Below are positions 30,194-40,268 of a DNA stretch of 64,000 bases, one piece after another. The stretch lies in the NCBI RefSeq assembly GCF_000313565.1, contig NZ_HE578928.1:205127-269126 (forward strand). Direction: 5' to 3'. Position 1 is the first letter of the stretch. Every line of letters begins with the position of its first letter. The notes beneath the pieces were generated by a model that saw only the letters and a program-made list of their open reading frames with translations, made no database searches and was not told where the DNA came from. The stretch comes from Dielma fastidiosa (GTDB lineage Bacteria; Bacillota_I; Bacilli_A; Erysipelotrichales; Erysipelotrichaceae). A program made the translations under genes and the position numbers.

Positions 30194-30222
30194 ATAGTAC
30201 ACTATTTACATCTTCTGTTCAA
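30194..30222 (-). promoter_or_regulatory. Promoter of the two-gene exported-protein unit
   Basis: On the minus strand TTGAAC (30217-30222), 17 bp, then TACTAT (30194-30199). The rest of the gap to 30480 is very AT-rich and shows no gene. Confidence 0.5.
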
Positions 30223-30480
30223 ACCCAAATGTGAAAATACAAATTAAAGCAATAAATTAAAAGTTTTATCCTTAATTATCAACGCAAAAACCATTATCAA
30301 GAGCATATTTATAAAATTAACGATAATTTCGATTATAAACACACAAAAATTATTGATTTTAATCAAATTTTCATTATATATTTTTAATACAATATTCGAG
30401 ATATAAATATTTATAGAACAAATCATGCCTTAATAACAACATTAGTAAACATTTTGCTCCTCAAATTAACCATTATTTAC

Positions 30481-30513
30481 AAAAATAAAAATAGCAGCTA
30501 ATAGTTGCTATTT
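30481..30513 (-). terminator. Terminator of the peptide-regulator operon
   Basis: On the minus strand AAATAGCA-ACTATTAGC-TGCTATTT is followed by TTATTTTTG. It lies about 20 nt after the regulator's stop. Confidence 0.8.
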
Positions 30514-30532
30514 CTTAACGGTAATTAATAGT

Positions 30533-31768
30533 TCATTTCCCCAAATGCCCTTTAATTTTTAAGTAATGGATTAATTCATCCTTATCACCAGCTCTATCCA
30601 GTAAATCAATAAGAATATCGAGATAGAAGTACATGTTTTCATAAACTTCTTTTTCTGCTAAATTTTCATATACTTCTTTAGCTTTATTGATTAGTTTCTT
30701 ACTAGGCTTTTGATTTCCATTTATGACTAGATATTCAAATAATTTGAATCGATCTTTATAAATAGATACATCATGTAAATATTGATTATCATCTATTATT
30801 TTTCTTGCGTCATCATATCTACCTAAACTATAATAACACCAAATTTTGTATAAAATTAGGTTACCATTTTTTGGTTCTAGTATCTCAGCCTCATCTAAAA
30901 TTTTCAATGATTTTTCATATTCAGTCATTAAAATATGTACCCAAGCTGTATTTCTCAATGTGAGAGCTCTCATACTATCATTTACTTCCATATAATGAAA
31001 AACTTCTAAACAAGCAATTTGTAATTCTATAGCTTTCTTATAGCATCCTATTCTAGTATAAATGTTAGCCATCTGAATATCACAATTTATTGCTCTTTTA
31101 TAAGAACAACCATCAAGAAACATCTGTTTGGCTTGCATTAAATACTTTCTAGCATCTTCATACTGACCACAGTCATGATGCAATAAGCTATAATGGAAAT
31201 TAATCATTGCAGTATTCTTATTGTAATTAGAAATAGATAATGCCTTTTCAGCATAAACAAAAGCTTCGTTAAAATGTCTCAATGAATGCATCTTTACTGC
31301 TTTATATTCTAAATATAGTTGTTGATAAAGAGTATTAGGTTCTACTGTAGAATTTAAGGTTTTTTCTAATTTATTAGATACTTCTATTTCACTTTTCAAA
31401 ACTGAAATAATATATTCAATCAAATTAATTTTATAATAATTTTGATTAATCATATAAACTTCTCTTTTCTCATTAATAATATCAATGAAATAGTCAAAAT
31501 TCATTCTCATATAGAAAAGAGTGTCAATAAAATCGAAAATCAATGCCTCTATTTCTTCATCAACTATTTTAAGATCATCAAATTTCACATCAAGAGCAAT
31601 TTCAATTCTCTCCAGCATTTGCTGATTCGGAATTTCAACACCTCTTTCGAATTTGCTTAATCTCGCATAATGTATGCCAGTCAATGCATTTAATTGTTCC
31701 AAAGTAAGATGCCTATAATTTCTCCATAACTTTATTTTATTCCCTAGCTCATTCATGCCGCCACCCAT
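30533..31768 (-). CDS. RRNPP-like transcription regulator (HTH plus TPR)
   Basis: 411 residues. Residues 5-65 form an XRE-type helix-turn-helix (NKIKLWRNYRHLTLEQLNAL, then HYARLSKFERGVEIP). The remainder is a helical array of TPR-like repeats, for example AFVYAEKALSISNYNK, EDARKYLMQAKQMF, KKAIELQIACLEVF and EYEKSLKILDEAE. This is the layout of peptide-sensing regulators such as PlcR, NprR, PrgX and Rgg. TAGGAAC precedes the ATG at 31768; an ATG at 31756 is also possible. It begins 14 nt after a short secreted peptide gene. The peptide pairing makes quorum sensing plausible but unproven. Confidence 0.82.
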   Translation of the reverse strand: MGGGMNELGNKIKLWRNYRHLTLEQLNALTGIHYARLSKFERGVEIPNQQMLERIEIALDVKFDDLKIVDEEIEALIFDFIDTLFYMRMNFDYFIDIINEKREVYMINQNYYKINLIEYIISVLKSEIEVSNKLEKTLNSTVEPNTLYQQLYLEYKAVKMHSLRHFNEAFVYAEKALSISNYNKNTAMINFHYSLLHHDCGQYEDARKYLMQAKQMFLDGCSYKRAINCDIQMANIYTRIGCYKKAIELQIACLEVFHYMEVNDSMRALTLRNTAWVHILMTEYEKSLKILDEAEILEPKNGNLILYKIWCYYSLGRYDDARKIIDDNQYLHDVSIYKDRFKLFEYLVINGNQKPSKKLINKAKEVYENLAEKEVYENMYFYLDILIDLLDRAGDKDELIHYLKIKGHLGK

Positions 31769-31782
31769 TTTTTGTTCCTAGA

Positions 31783-31953
31783 TTAATAAGGTACGTGTTC
31801 ATCTCCCAATGGTTGTACAGTAACACATTCATGCGTGCAGTTCACACCATCAGGTCCGCAATCCTCGTTGTGTACATGTGTGCAATGTCCAGGGAAGCAC
31901 AATGACATGCTAGTAACCCCAGCCAGTAATAAAGTAAATAACATTTTTTTCAT
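31783..31953 (-). CDS. Small secreted Cys/His-rich peptide, candidate signal for the adjacent regulator
   Basis: 56 residues, with a strong GGAGGAATT ribosome site before the ATG. The N-terminal KKMLFTLLLAGVTSMS is a Sec-type signal peptide. The exported part has five Cys (19, 24, 32, 39, 43) and five His (23, 26, 28, 41, 53), with the pattern CTHVHNEDCG then CTHEC, which resembles metal-binding CxHxH...CG units of some surface proteins. It ends GDEHVPY. It is co-directional with the RRNPP-like regulator, 14 nt upstream of it, with no terminator between them. Pro-pheromones of such regulators are short exported peptides, but a Cys/His-rich one is atypical. Confidence 0.75.
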   Translation of the reverse strand: MKKMLFTLLLAGVTSMSLCFPGHCTHVHNEDCGPDGVNCTHECVTVQPLGDEHVPY

Positions 31954-31977
31954 AAATAATTCCTCCTTTTCTACTCC

Positions 31978-32029
31978 ATTATAATTAATTATTACTTTTT
32001 GTCTATAAGACTTTTATCGTTAAAAACGA
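31978..32029 (-). promoter_or_regulatory. Promoter and palindromic operator of the peptide-regulator operon
   Basis: On the minus strand TAGACA (32000-32005), 16 bp, TATAAT (31978-31983). A perfect palindrome TCGTT-AAA-AACGA lies at 32017-32029, 11 bp upstream of the -35. A second possible promoter, TTGTCT with TATAAT at 18 bp, lies further up near 32107-32136. Confidence 0.5.
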
Positions 32030-32133
32030 GTAATAAATTTCCATTTTTTACCATTTCAGCCCTTTTTTTTAACAATTTGCACAAAAAAGTGTACATTTTA
32101 TAAAAATTATAACATAGCATACCATAACAAGAC

Positions 32134-32160
32134 AAAACCCAATCAACAAAAGATTGGGTT
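32134..32160 (-). terminator. Terminator after the 32169-32999 gene
   Basis: On the minus strand AAACCCAATC-TTTTGTT-GATTGGGTTT is followed by TGTCTTG, a 10-bp perfect stem. The T-run is short. Confidence 0.75.
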
Positions 32161-32168
32161 TCTATTAC

Positions 32169-32999
32169 TCATTTAGAAGTATGCTGCCAGCATTCGCTGT
32201 AAGACACATACTTAATGGCATCAGCATTTTGTTTCGCAGCTTGGCGTTGTTTCTTAGGATTACCGCCATATAAGCTGTTTAATCTGCTTTTATCCATCAT
32301 CGTCTGCACATAAACAAACTTTTTCAGATAGAACCAGCGTTCAATCAGCTTATAAATCGCCTGCCGCGGTTCAGCTTCCTCTTTCAAAGCCTCAACACCC
32401 TCCGTACATAATTCTTGTGCGATTGCTGTTGCTGTTTCAACCATTTCATCAAGATTCTTAAATATAATCATATCCAGACCGCGTTGAATGTAACCGGCCT
32501 TATCACTGCCCATAACGAAACGTTTCAGCAAATCCATCTGATGTGTCAGCACTTCATCATCAAAGGCAACTGACACAAGGTCATTACGAATTGCTTCATA
32601 TTGATTACCAGGTTCACTTAATACAAGGTAAGCCCCTTTGGCATAAATTGTTTCATCCTTACCGCCAAACGAGCAAAGGATACCAGTAGCTTTTTCATTA
32701 ACTTTGGTGTAGAGAATATAAGGTGCTTTTAACTGACCTTCCGGAAGTTTGAATGCATCTTTGTAGCGTATGATCTGATTAGCAATCGTTTCTTTACTGC
32801 ATGTAAGCTGCAGATTAACGATTATGCGGTAGCTTTCATTGATTTCCATGAATTTCTTAAACAGGTCTAACTGCTTTTCGCAGCCCTCACGCTCCTCAAG
32901 AATTGTGATATAATCCTCTAAATAGCCGTTGAATTCACAGCAGCCATTATCGGTTCTCTGATCAGCACACGCTCCCAGAACTTCCAGTATTTCACTCAT
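32169..32999 (-). CDS. Hypothetical protein, partner of aldo/keto reductase
   Basis: 276 residues, soluble, with no signal peptide. The family is not recognised. Cysteines near the N terminus (LGACADQRTDNGCC) and a basic Lys/Gln-rich C terminus (NPKKQRQAAKQNADA) are visible. ATG at 32999 has AAAGGAG 8 nt upstream; a GTG at 33008 overlaps the stop of the upstream reductase gene. The two genes therefore form a tight pair. A redox-linked role would be a guess. Confidence 0.7.
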   Translation of the reverse strand: MSEILEVLGACADQRTDNGCCEFNGYLEDYITILEEREGCEKQLDLFKKFMEINESYRIIVNLQLTCSKETIANQIIRYKDAFKLPEGQLKAPYILYTKVNEKATGILCSFGGKDETIYAKGAYLVLSEPGNQYEAIRNDLVSVAFDDEVLTHQMDLLKRFVMGSDKAGYIQRGLDMIIFKNLDEMVETATAIAQELCTEGVEALKEEAEPRQAIYKLIERWFYLKKFVYVQTMMDKSRLNSLYGGNPKKQRQAAKQNADAIKYVSYSECWQHTSK

Positions 33000-33004
33000 C
33001 GTTC

Positions 33005-34117
33005 TCACTCCTTTGTCATTTCTTTATTGCATTTCTTTAACATATCAATAATCTGAATATGCTGTGGACATAAGCTTTCGCATCGCCCGCAAGCCTGACA
33101 ATTGACTGGACTTTCAGCTGGTAACTGGATAGCCTTTTGCTCTTCTGTGTAGCGTGCCTTAGCACGATCATTCCAAGCTTTGAAGCTGCCCGGTATATCA
33201 ACGCCAAACGGACAAGGCATACAATAACGACAGCCGGTACAAGGTACCTTCTGTTTTGTCATTAGCTCATCCCTTACCTGATTTACCGCTTCTAGCTCTT
33301 CTTTACTCACAGGGGTTTCATCGTTGAAGGTTTTGATATTATCCAAAAGCTGATCCATTTCATTCATACCTGACAGGATCGTCATAATATTTGGATAATT
33401 CAACAGCCAGCGAAAACTGTATGAAGCATAAGACCTCGCCGCATCAAATTTCTTAAAAGGTTCAGCGATAAAATCTGGTATATTCGCTAATGAACCTCCG
33501 CGCAGCGGCTCCATAATAATTACCGGTACATTGGCTTTTGTAAGCTTTTCATAACCAACCATACCCGGCTCATGAACAACATCCATATAATTCAGCATAA
33601 TCTGCGCAAAATCAAATGGATAGTAAGAAAGTAATTCATCAATCAATGTATCTTTCTCATGGATGGAAAAGCCAGCATAACGAATTTTACCTTCCGCTTT
33701 CTTTCGATCCAGCCATTCACCAATATGATACAGCTTAACCTTTTCAAACCGCTCAAAGCTCATAGCATGAAGCAGAAAAAAGTCAATATAAGTAGTATTC
33801 AGCCGTTCAAGCATTCGATCAAGATAACCATCAAGCTCATCTTCACTTTTTACCAAATGAACCGGCAGCTTATCCGCTAATGTATAACTCTCTCTGGGGT
33901 AAGGCTTCAAGCCTTCAGCAAGTGCTTTTTCAGAATGCTCATCATGATATACATATGCCGTATCATAATAAGTAATTCCGGATTCCATTGCAGTTTTGAT
34001 TAATTCGTTTACCTTTTCCTGAATGATATTTCCATCTTTATCAGTAAGGAAACGCATTGAACCAAAGCCAAGACAGGACACTCTGTCTTTGATATTACCT
34101 AGCGTTCTATATTTCAT
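33005..34117 (-). CDS. Aldo/keto reductase with C-terminal 4Fe-4S domain
   Basis: 370 residues. The N-terminal 280 residues form an AKR barrel: YRTLGNIKDRVSCLGFGSMR, DTAYVYHDEHSE with the catalytic Tyr, ADKLPV with the Lys, and DFFLLHAM with the His. The C-terminal part has two ferredoxin-type clusters, CTGCRYCMPCPFGVDIP and CQACGRCESLCPQHI. Such fusions are common in anaerobic Bacillota; their physiological substrate is generally unknown. GAGGG precedes the ATG. Confidence 0.88.
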   Translation of the reverse strand: MKYRTLGNIKDRVSCLGFGSMRFLTDKDGNIIQEKVNELIKTAMESGITYYDTAYVYHDEHSEKALAEGLKPYPRESYTLADKLPVHLVKSEDELDGYLDRMLERLNTTYIDFFLLHAMSFERFEKVKLYHIGEWLDRKKAEGKIRYAGFSIHEKDTLIDELLSYYPFDFAQIMLNYMDVVHEPGMVGYEKLTKANVPVIIMEPLRGGSLANIPDFIAEPFKKFDAARSYASYSFRWLLNYPNIMTILSGMNEMDQLLDNIKTFNDETPVSKEELEAVNQVRDELMTKQKVPCTGCRYCMPCPFGVDIPGSFKAWNDRAKARYTEEQKAIQLPAESPVNCQACGRCESLCPQHIQIIDMLKKCNKEMTKE

Positions 34118-34278
34118 GTTTAATCCCTCTTTTTCTTATTGTACTATTTTATTGAATAAAATAAAATGATTACACATCAATTTTATGACAAAAATTTGCT
34201 TTTTTTGCAATAAAAAAGGTCAATCCTTTTATGAAAAGTCATCTTGCTTTATAATATAGGAAGAAAGGAAGGTACTAT

Positions 34279-36942
34279 ATGAATTTATTCACGAAAAGCC
34301 TCGAAAACAGAACAATTTTATGCCCTGAAAATGCTGCTGTTCTCATTCATAAACAGCTGGCGGAGAAACAAATAAGAGGCGTAAGGGTGCTCTCCTTAAA
34401 CAGTTGGCTGATGAGTTTTGATTTTAATGAAGATCGTTCAGAGATTGAGATTAAGCTTTCAATTCACCAACAGATGAAGCAGATTGCTGAGGAGTTAAAA
34501 CAGCTTAAACATATTTGCACTACACCTTCTTTTGAAAAGGAATGTCTTACTTTCTTGGAAAAATTTAGGGGTTTTAGTTTGGACTTTGATATGCTGCCTG
34601 AAAATAATGAGCTGCAGAAGGAGTTAAAACATATCTTAAAGACACTGCAATATCCTTCAAAAAATGAACGCCGTTTAGAAATCTTAAACAATATCAGCGA
34701 AGATGAAATTAAAAAATTGATTCTTGTATACCGTCAAAGTGATTCATTTACAGATTTGTGTCTGCGTAAACTGATTGATAAGGGTGCTGAAGTCTATGCG
34801 TTTGAACAATTTGATGCAGAGGTATCCTTTTATCATGCAGCCAATAAGCGTCAGGAAATAGAAGCTGCAATTCAAAAAATCATCCTTGATCAGATGGATT
34901 GCTCACAAGTACAACTTTGTCTGCTTGATCAAAGTTATCACCCGCTGGTGCGTCAGCTTTTAGAGCGTTATCAGCTGCCGTATACCTTTTTATCTGAATC
35001 AGGTATTAATAACCTCGCATTGAAGAGTGCGAATATGCTGCGTTTTGCCCTTGATGATAATCAGGAAAACTGTCTGAACTGTTTAAATACAAATTGTTTT
35101 TCAACCTTTCAGACGCCTTTTTTAATTCAGGCTTATCAGATTTTTAACTGCCAATGGGATGATGCTTTCCCTGATTTGAATCAAGCATTTACATATAATC
35201 TAATGTCGGAGCGGGATGTGGAAACGGTAGCGGCACTGATTCAAAAAGCAGAAGAGGAACGTGCAAAAATCATGCCGATGATGCAATCCTTGACTAAGTA
35301 TCAATCTTATCGTGAGTTATTCACTAATATTGATGCTATCTTGAATCAGCAAGCTAAAACCGATATCAAGGCATATAAAAAGATTCAGCGTTTATTTGCG
35401 GATGCCCTTGAAGCCATTCATGATGAATCTGACTGCCGTTTAGTTCTTGAAGAGCTGGAAGCTATGGGCAGCAATAAAAAAGCAGATACAATCGGCGGGA
35501 TTCTGGTGCTTGATCCTGATGATCTTTTGTTTTGTGATGGAACGTGCTTTGTTTTAGGCTGTACACAAAAAAGCTTTCCTGGATTTAGTTCAGAGAGCGG
35601 GATTTTCGATGAAAACTATCTCGCTTTAATTCCTGGCTATCCTACGCTTGATGAACGCTATGGACACTTTATTAAGAATCGCTTTGTGCTGATGAACTAT
35701 GCACCAAAGCTCATATTCTCTTATCCTTTGAATGACTTTGAGGGGAAGAATCATGAAGCATCTTTGGAAATAGAAAACTTCGTTGCCGAAAAAGGCCAGA
35801 GTAATAGTATCCTCTATCCGTTAATCCAAAAGGAAGAAACACGCACCGTCCGCTATCAAATCTCTGAACAAACAGCCCATGCTTTATATCTTAATGAACT
35901 GCGTGAGCTTCATGGCTCTGTATCATCGTTAGAGCGTTATACAGGCTGTCCCTATGCATATTTCTTAAAATTTGGATTGAGGATTCAGGAACCTATCGAT
36001 GCCAGTTTTAATGATCAGAAAATCGGCACCCTCTCACATTATGTATTAGAAACACTAGTTCATCGTTATGGTAAAGATTATGCCAACGTTAGTGAACAAG
36101 AACTGCGCAGCCTGATTAATGAGCAATGTGCAGAGCTGAACAAGATTTATCCACAGCTTAATTTTAATCTGATTGCGGAAAAAGAATTGCTTTCCCTGAT
36201 GAATAATTGCAGTCAGCTGGCAAAAATGGAGGAACATTCTTCACTGACACCCATGAAGTGTGAAGAGGAATTCTATCATGAATATCCGGTTGGCGGCGGT
36301 ATTACCTTAAAATTAAAAGGCTATATTGACCGCATTGATGAGAATGATCGCTTCTTTAGAATTGTTGATTATAAGAGTTCAAAGAAACGTTTAGTTAAAG
36401 ATAAGGTGTTCTCCGGTCAGCAGCTGCAGCTGATTACTTATGCGATGCATTGCCGTGAAGCTTTAAATAAAGAAGCACTGGGAGCCTTTTATTATTCATT
36501 TAAAAATGAAAATCTTTCGCTGCCTTATGGGAAACTGAAACGGCGAGGTGCTGGTGAGTTTATCGAAACCGATGCGGAAGCTTTGCTGAATGAACAAAAG
36601 AAAGCTCATCGTCTTCAGGGGTGGATTTTTAGTGAATTTGTTGAGGAAATGGACAATGAGGGTAATTATACAGCTGGTATTAAAAATTCCGCAAAGAGCG
36701 GCATAACCGCCAGTGATGTGATTGATCCACGTGTTCTCACACATTTACTTGATCAGATGATGCGTTCATTAGCCACACAGATTTTATCAGGCAGAATTGA
36801 ATGCAGGCCGGCCGAAGATGCGTGCTTATTCTGTAAATATAAGCCAATCTGCCGTTTTAACGGCAATACGCGCAAGCCGGATATGCTTGTGGATATTCCT
36901 GATAATCTAATGAAGAACCATGGAGGTGAAGACGATGAGTAA
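34279..36942 (+). CDS. addB: ATP-dependent nuclease subunit B
   Basis: An 887-residue subunit of the AddAB/RexAB complex, which processes DNA double-strand breaks. The C-terminal nuclease domain shows the GLRI...IGTLSHYVLE region, IVDYKSSKKR (catalytic Asp and Lys), and QLQLITYAM. Fe-S cysteines are visible as GCPYAYFL and CLFCKYKPIC. The helicase-like N-terminal part is diverged and lacks a P-loop. It is shorter than Bacillus AddB (about 1,160 residues). GGAAGG stands before the ATG. The gene overlaps addA by 8 nt. Confidence 0.88.
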   Translation: MNLFTKSLENRTILCPENAAVLIHKQLAEKQIRGVRVLSLNSWLMSFDFNEDRSEIEIKLSIHQQMKQIAEELKQLKHICTTPSFEKECLTFLEKFRGFSLDFDMLPENNELQKELKHILKTLQYPSKNERRLEILNNISEDEIKKLILVYRQSDSFTDLCLRKLIDKGAEVYAFEQFDAEVSFYHAANKRQEIEAAIQKIILDQMDCSQVQLCLLDQSYHPLVRQLLERYQLPYTFLSESGINNLALKSANMLRFALDDNQENCLNCLNTNCFSTFQTPFLIQAYQIFNCQWDDAFPDLNQAFTYNLMSERDVETVAALIQKAEEERAKIMPMMQSLTKYQSYRELFTNIDAILNQQAKTDIKAYKKIQRLFADALEAIHDESDCRLVLEELEAMGSNKKADTIGGILVLDPDDLLFCDGTCFVLGCTQKSFPGFSSESGIFDENYLALIPGYPTLDERYGHFIKNRFVLMNYAPKLIFSYPLNDFEGKNHEASLEIENFVAEKGQSNSILYPLIQKEETRTVRYQISEQTAHALYLNELRELHGSVSSLERYTGCPYAYFLKFGLRIQEPIDASFNDQKIGTLSHYVLETLVHRYGKDYANVSEQELRSLINEQCAELNKIYPQLNFNLIAEKELLSLMNNCSQLAKMEEHSSLTPMKCEEEFYHEYPVGGGITLKLKGYIDRIDENDRFFRIVDYKSSKKRLVKDKVFSGQQLQLITYAMHCREALNKEALGAFYYSFKNENLSLPYGKLKRRGAGEFIETDAEALLNEQKKAHRLQGWIFSEFVEEMDNEGNYTAGIKNSAKSGITASDVIDPRVLTHLLDQMMRSLATQILSGRIECRPAEDACLFCKYKPICRFNGNTRKPDMLVDIPDNLMKNHGGEDDE

Positions 36943-39900
36943 GTCATGGAATCCTGATCAGCAGCGGGCAATTGATGTACGCAATAAGAACATATTGGTT
37001 TCTGCCTCGGCGGGAAGCGGCAAAACAGGTGTATTAATTCAGCGTCTTGTGGAACTGGTGACAAAAGACGGCGTTCAGTTAAATGAAATCTTAGCAATGA
37101 CATTTACCAATGCTGCCGCTGCCGAAATGAAAAAACGTCTTTCCTCTGAAATTACTCGGCTGATTGCGGAATGTAATGATGAAAAAGAAAAACGCTACCT
37201 AAACAGTCAGTTAACTCAATTAACAACGGCGCATATCTCAACTATTCACTCTTTCTGCTTATCAATCATTCAAAACTATTATTACATCATTAATTGTTCA
37301 CCTAAAAGGGCGGGCAATATTCTTGATTCTGCTACTCAGGGACTTTATCAGCAGCAGGCGCTGGATCAGCTGTTTGATGCGGAAACAAGACAGTGCGATG
37401 ATGCTTTCTTAAAGCTTAACCTGCTGCTTTCACCCCGCCCTGAAGCTGACGGTGAACTGCGGTCATTGATTTTAAAAATAGCTGCCTTGGCAGATGCACA
37501 GCCTGATCCACAGGCTTGGCTGATCCAATGTGCGCAGGCTTATGATAAGATTCATTCAATCCATGATTTGCCGTCAACGATCAAAGAAGCTTTTTTTGAT
37601 TATCTTGAAACACAGATCAGCGCCTATCTTGACGCACTGTCTGAAATTAAACATTATTATGAATTTGATTATGTTAATGAAGCGAAAAAAAGTACCGTCT
37701 TTTTTAATAAGCTCGCAGGCATTGATAATATAAAAAAAGCCCTTGATGAATATGATTATGATGGTTTAAGAGAAGCTGTTATCGCCATGGCTAAGATTGC
37801 TATTCCAACTACACCGGATAAGGAAAATCTAAACTATACCGCTCTGCGAAAGCAATGTGTAGAGATTGAAGATCTATTTGCTGCTTTTTATCCAGAAGCC
37901 GTTATGGTATCTGATGTGGCAGCCATGCTGCCGCTTGTTCAAAAGCTGGTCAATTGTGTTCTTGCCTATATGGAAATCTATGAAAAAATCAAAGAAGCGC
38001 ATGAAGCGATTGACTTTTCTGACATGGAACACATGGCTTTAAAGATTCTCCATGCGAATAACGGCTATGTTGCCTCACTTTACCGAAATCAATTTAAGGA
38101 AATCATGGTTGATGAATTTCAGGACAGCAATGATGTACAGGATGAGCTTGTGCTGTCTATCACCCGCGGCAATAACGTGTTCAGAGTAGGTGATGTTAAG
38201 CAATCAATTTATGGCTTCCGTTATGCATCACCAGCCATTATGCAGGGATACAAGGAGTTGAATGATGAGCTGAATGAGCTGATTGTATTTAAAAAGAATT
38301 ATCGTTCCAGTGAGACTATCGTTCGTTTTAATAATGTGTTATATGAGAAATTAATGAATGTGGACGGCTTCAAATCACTGCCTTTCCTCAATGAAGATTT
38401 AGCTTCGATTGGCGGCCCATGGCAGCAGAAGGTATTAAAGCCCATCTGTTTTCATGCGCTGAATTATAAGGATATTACTGAAGGCATGGAAGCAGATACT
38501 AACAAAGATGAATTAAAAGCAAGCTATATCGCCAATCAGATACTGGAAATTAAAGAACGCGAAGGTTATCAATTTAAAGATTTTGTTGTCTTAGTGCGCG
38601 GTAACGCGAAAATGGATGTGCTGAAAAAAGTATTTGATGAAATTAATCTGCCATGTACTATGAACAGCAAGCATGGCTTCTATGAAAGCTATGGCATACA
38701 GATTCTGCTTTCAGCCCTGACTTGCTTTATCAATCCCCGTGATGACTTAAACTTCACAGCTATTCTGACCAGTCCTTTTTTCAATATGTCGAGTGAAGCG
38801 TTAGCTAATTTGAAGCTGTCCCGGCAAAATCAAGAACACTTTTATGATACACTGAAGCGGCTTAAGCCTGACGCACTAATCAAGTTTGAAGAAATCAGGC
38901 AGCATCATACAGACAGTATCAGCGAATGTATTAACGCGTGTCTTAATTGGAATGATTTCTATCAAAGTGCCTGCACAATCCGCGATAAAACCAATATTGA
39001 TTTACTATTTGAAAAAATCACGAATTATGAAAAAGAGCATGGCAGCGGCATCGCTGGTTTTCTGAATTCCATCGCACAGATCAGAGATCTTGAAGCTGCC
39101 GAAGCAAATGCGGTTTCCAAAGAAGATGATGTTGTACGCTTTATGAGTATTCATCAGTCGAAAGGCTTGGAATTTCCTGTTGTTTTCCTTTGGGCAAGCT
39201 CAACAATGCCAAGTATTGAGAGCCGTGAACTGGTGAATGCTGACCGTGAACTTGGTATTGGTATAAAAGCCATGACTTTTCCACAGCGTACCGTGCGGCC
39301 TACCTTCCATCGTATCGCCATCGACCATAAGAAAAACCGCAGCGAGCTTGAAGAGGAAATGCGCATCCTTTATGTAGCGACAACCAGAGCCAAGGATCAG
39401 ATGCATATAGTTGATTATGTCAAGGATGTCAATGTCTACATGGAAGGTCTATCGCGTTCTAAAATATATGCCAGAAAAGGAACCAGCTCTTGGATTCTTC
39501 AGGCTTTATTGGAAGAAACTCAAATACAGGATCTGTTTGCTTTGAAATCAGTAAACGCGCCGTGGTCAAACAAGACACAGCCAAGACTTAGTTTTAATAA
39601 CCAAGAGCTGCCTGTCTATCAGCATCAAGCCTATAAGCTCAGCATTCATTCACCTTCAGAAATTGGCGGCAGCGCTGAAATTAAGCCTATTAATTTTGAT
39701 CATAAGACAAAGGCAAGTGATACCGGTAATCTTTACCATAAACTGACAGAACTGCTGCCTAGTGCTGACTGGACCGCTGAGCTGATTCAAGAGACAGGAA
39801 AACGTTTAAATGTAACTATACCAAGCGGTATTATTAAAAATTTGATAGCATTAAACGGCAATGAAATATTCCGTTCCACCTTTGCTATGACGGTTCATCA

Positions 39901-40159
39901 TGAAATGCCTTTCCAAGTGCTGATTGAGAATCAGCTGATGCATGGTTACATGGACTATGTGGCAATGGATGATAGTAAAATTATTCTGATTGATTTTAAA
40001 TCTGATCAAAAGCTGACAGATCACCAGCTCCATTTGCGTTATGATGAGCAATTGGCAGCCTATGTGAAGGCTTTGAACCATCTTTATCCTAATCATCATG
40101 TGGATGCCTATCTCTATTCATTCAGCAATCAATCTATGAGTATGATTGAGAAAAATTGA
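36935..40159 (+). CDS. addA: ATP-dependent helicase/nuclease subunit A
   Basis: A 1,074-residue UvrD-type helicase with a C-terminal nuclease. The N terminus has the Q motif WNPDQQRAI and Walker A SASAGSGKTG. Further on are TFTNAAAAEMKKRL (Ia), MVDEFQDSN (II), GDVKQSIYGFRYA (III), FMSIHQSKGLEFPVVF (V), and EEMRILYVATTRAK (VI). Near the C terminus IILIDFKSDQ gives the nuclease Asp and Lys. ATG at 36935 sits 9 nt behind GGAGGTG and overlaps the end of addB. The addB-addA order is the standard one. Confidence 0.94.
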   Translation: MSKSWNPDQQRAIDVRNKNILVSASAGSGKTGVLIQRLVELVTKDGVQLNEILAMTFTNAAAAEMKKRLSSEITRLIAECNDEKEKRYLNSQLTQLTTAHISTIHSFCLSIIQNYYYIINCSPKRAGNILDSATQGLYQQQALDQLFDAETRQCDDAFLKLNLLLSPRPEADGELRSLILKIAALADAQPDPQAWLIQCAQAYDKIHSIHDLPSTIKEAFFDYLETQISAYLDALSEIKHYYEFDYVNEAKKSTVFFNKLAGIDNIKKALDEYDYDGLREAVIAMAKIAIPTTPDKENLNYTALRKQCVEIEDLFAAFYPEAVMVSDVAAMLPLVQKLVNCVLAYMEIYEKIKEAHEAIDFSDMEHMALKILHANNGYVASLYRNQFKEIMVDEFQDSNDVQDELVLSITRGNNVFRVGDVKQSIYGFRYASPAIMQGYKELNDELNELIVFKKNYRSSETIVRFNNVLYEKLMNVDGFKSLPFLNEDLASIGGPWQQKVLKPICFHALNYKDITEGMEADTNKDELKASYIANQILEIKEREGYQFKDFVVLVRGNAKMDVLKKVFDEINLPCTMNSKHGFYESYGIQILLSALTCFINPRDDLNFTAILTSPFFNMSSEALANLKLSRQNQEHFYDTLKRLKPDALIKFEEIRQHHTDSISECINACLNWNDFYQSACTIRDKTNIDLLFEKITNYEKEHGSGIAGFLNSIAQIRDLEAAEANAVSKEDDVVRFMSIHQSKGLEFPVVFLWASSTMPSIESRELVNADRELGIGIKAMTFPQRTVRPTFHRIAIDHKKNRSELEEEMRILYVATTRAKDQMHIVDYVKDVNVYMEGLSRSKIYARKGTSSWILQALLEETQIQDLFALKSVNAPWSNKTQPRLSFNNQELPVYQHQAYKLSIHSPSEIGGSAEIKPINFDHKTKASDTGNLYHKLTELLPSADWTAELIQETGKRLNVTIPSGIIKNLIALNGNEIFRSTFAMTVHHEMPFQVLIENQLMHGYMDYVAMDDSKIILIDFKSDQKLTDHQLHLRYDEQLAAYVKALNHLYPNHHVDAYLYSFSNQSMSMIEKN

Positions 40160-40198
40160 TTAAACAGTTTAATTAAGAGAATATGAATGTATATCAAT

Positions 40199-40240
40199 GC
40201 GGATAATCTAAATGATTATCTGCATTTTCTTTTATTTTTT
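40199..40240 (+). terminator. Terminator of addBA
   Basis: GCGGATAATC-TAAAT-GATTATCTGC is followed by ATTTTCTTTTATTTTTT. Confidence 0.85.
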
Positions 40241-40268
40241 ACCTTTACTGTATCGATTGTAACTCTAA

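Noticed and set aside
30244-30426. 60-codon hydrophobic frame on the minus strand
   Set aside because: Isoleucine/asparagine-rich reading of very AT-rich DNA; the only AAGG touches the ATG.
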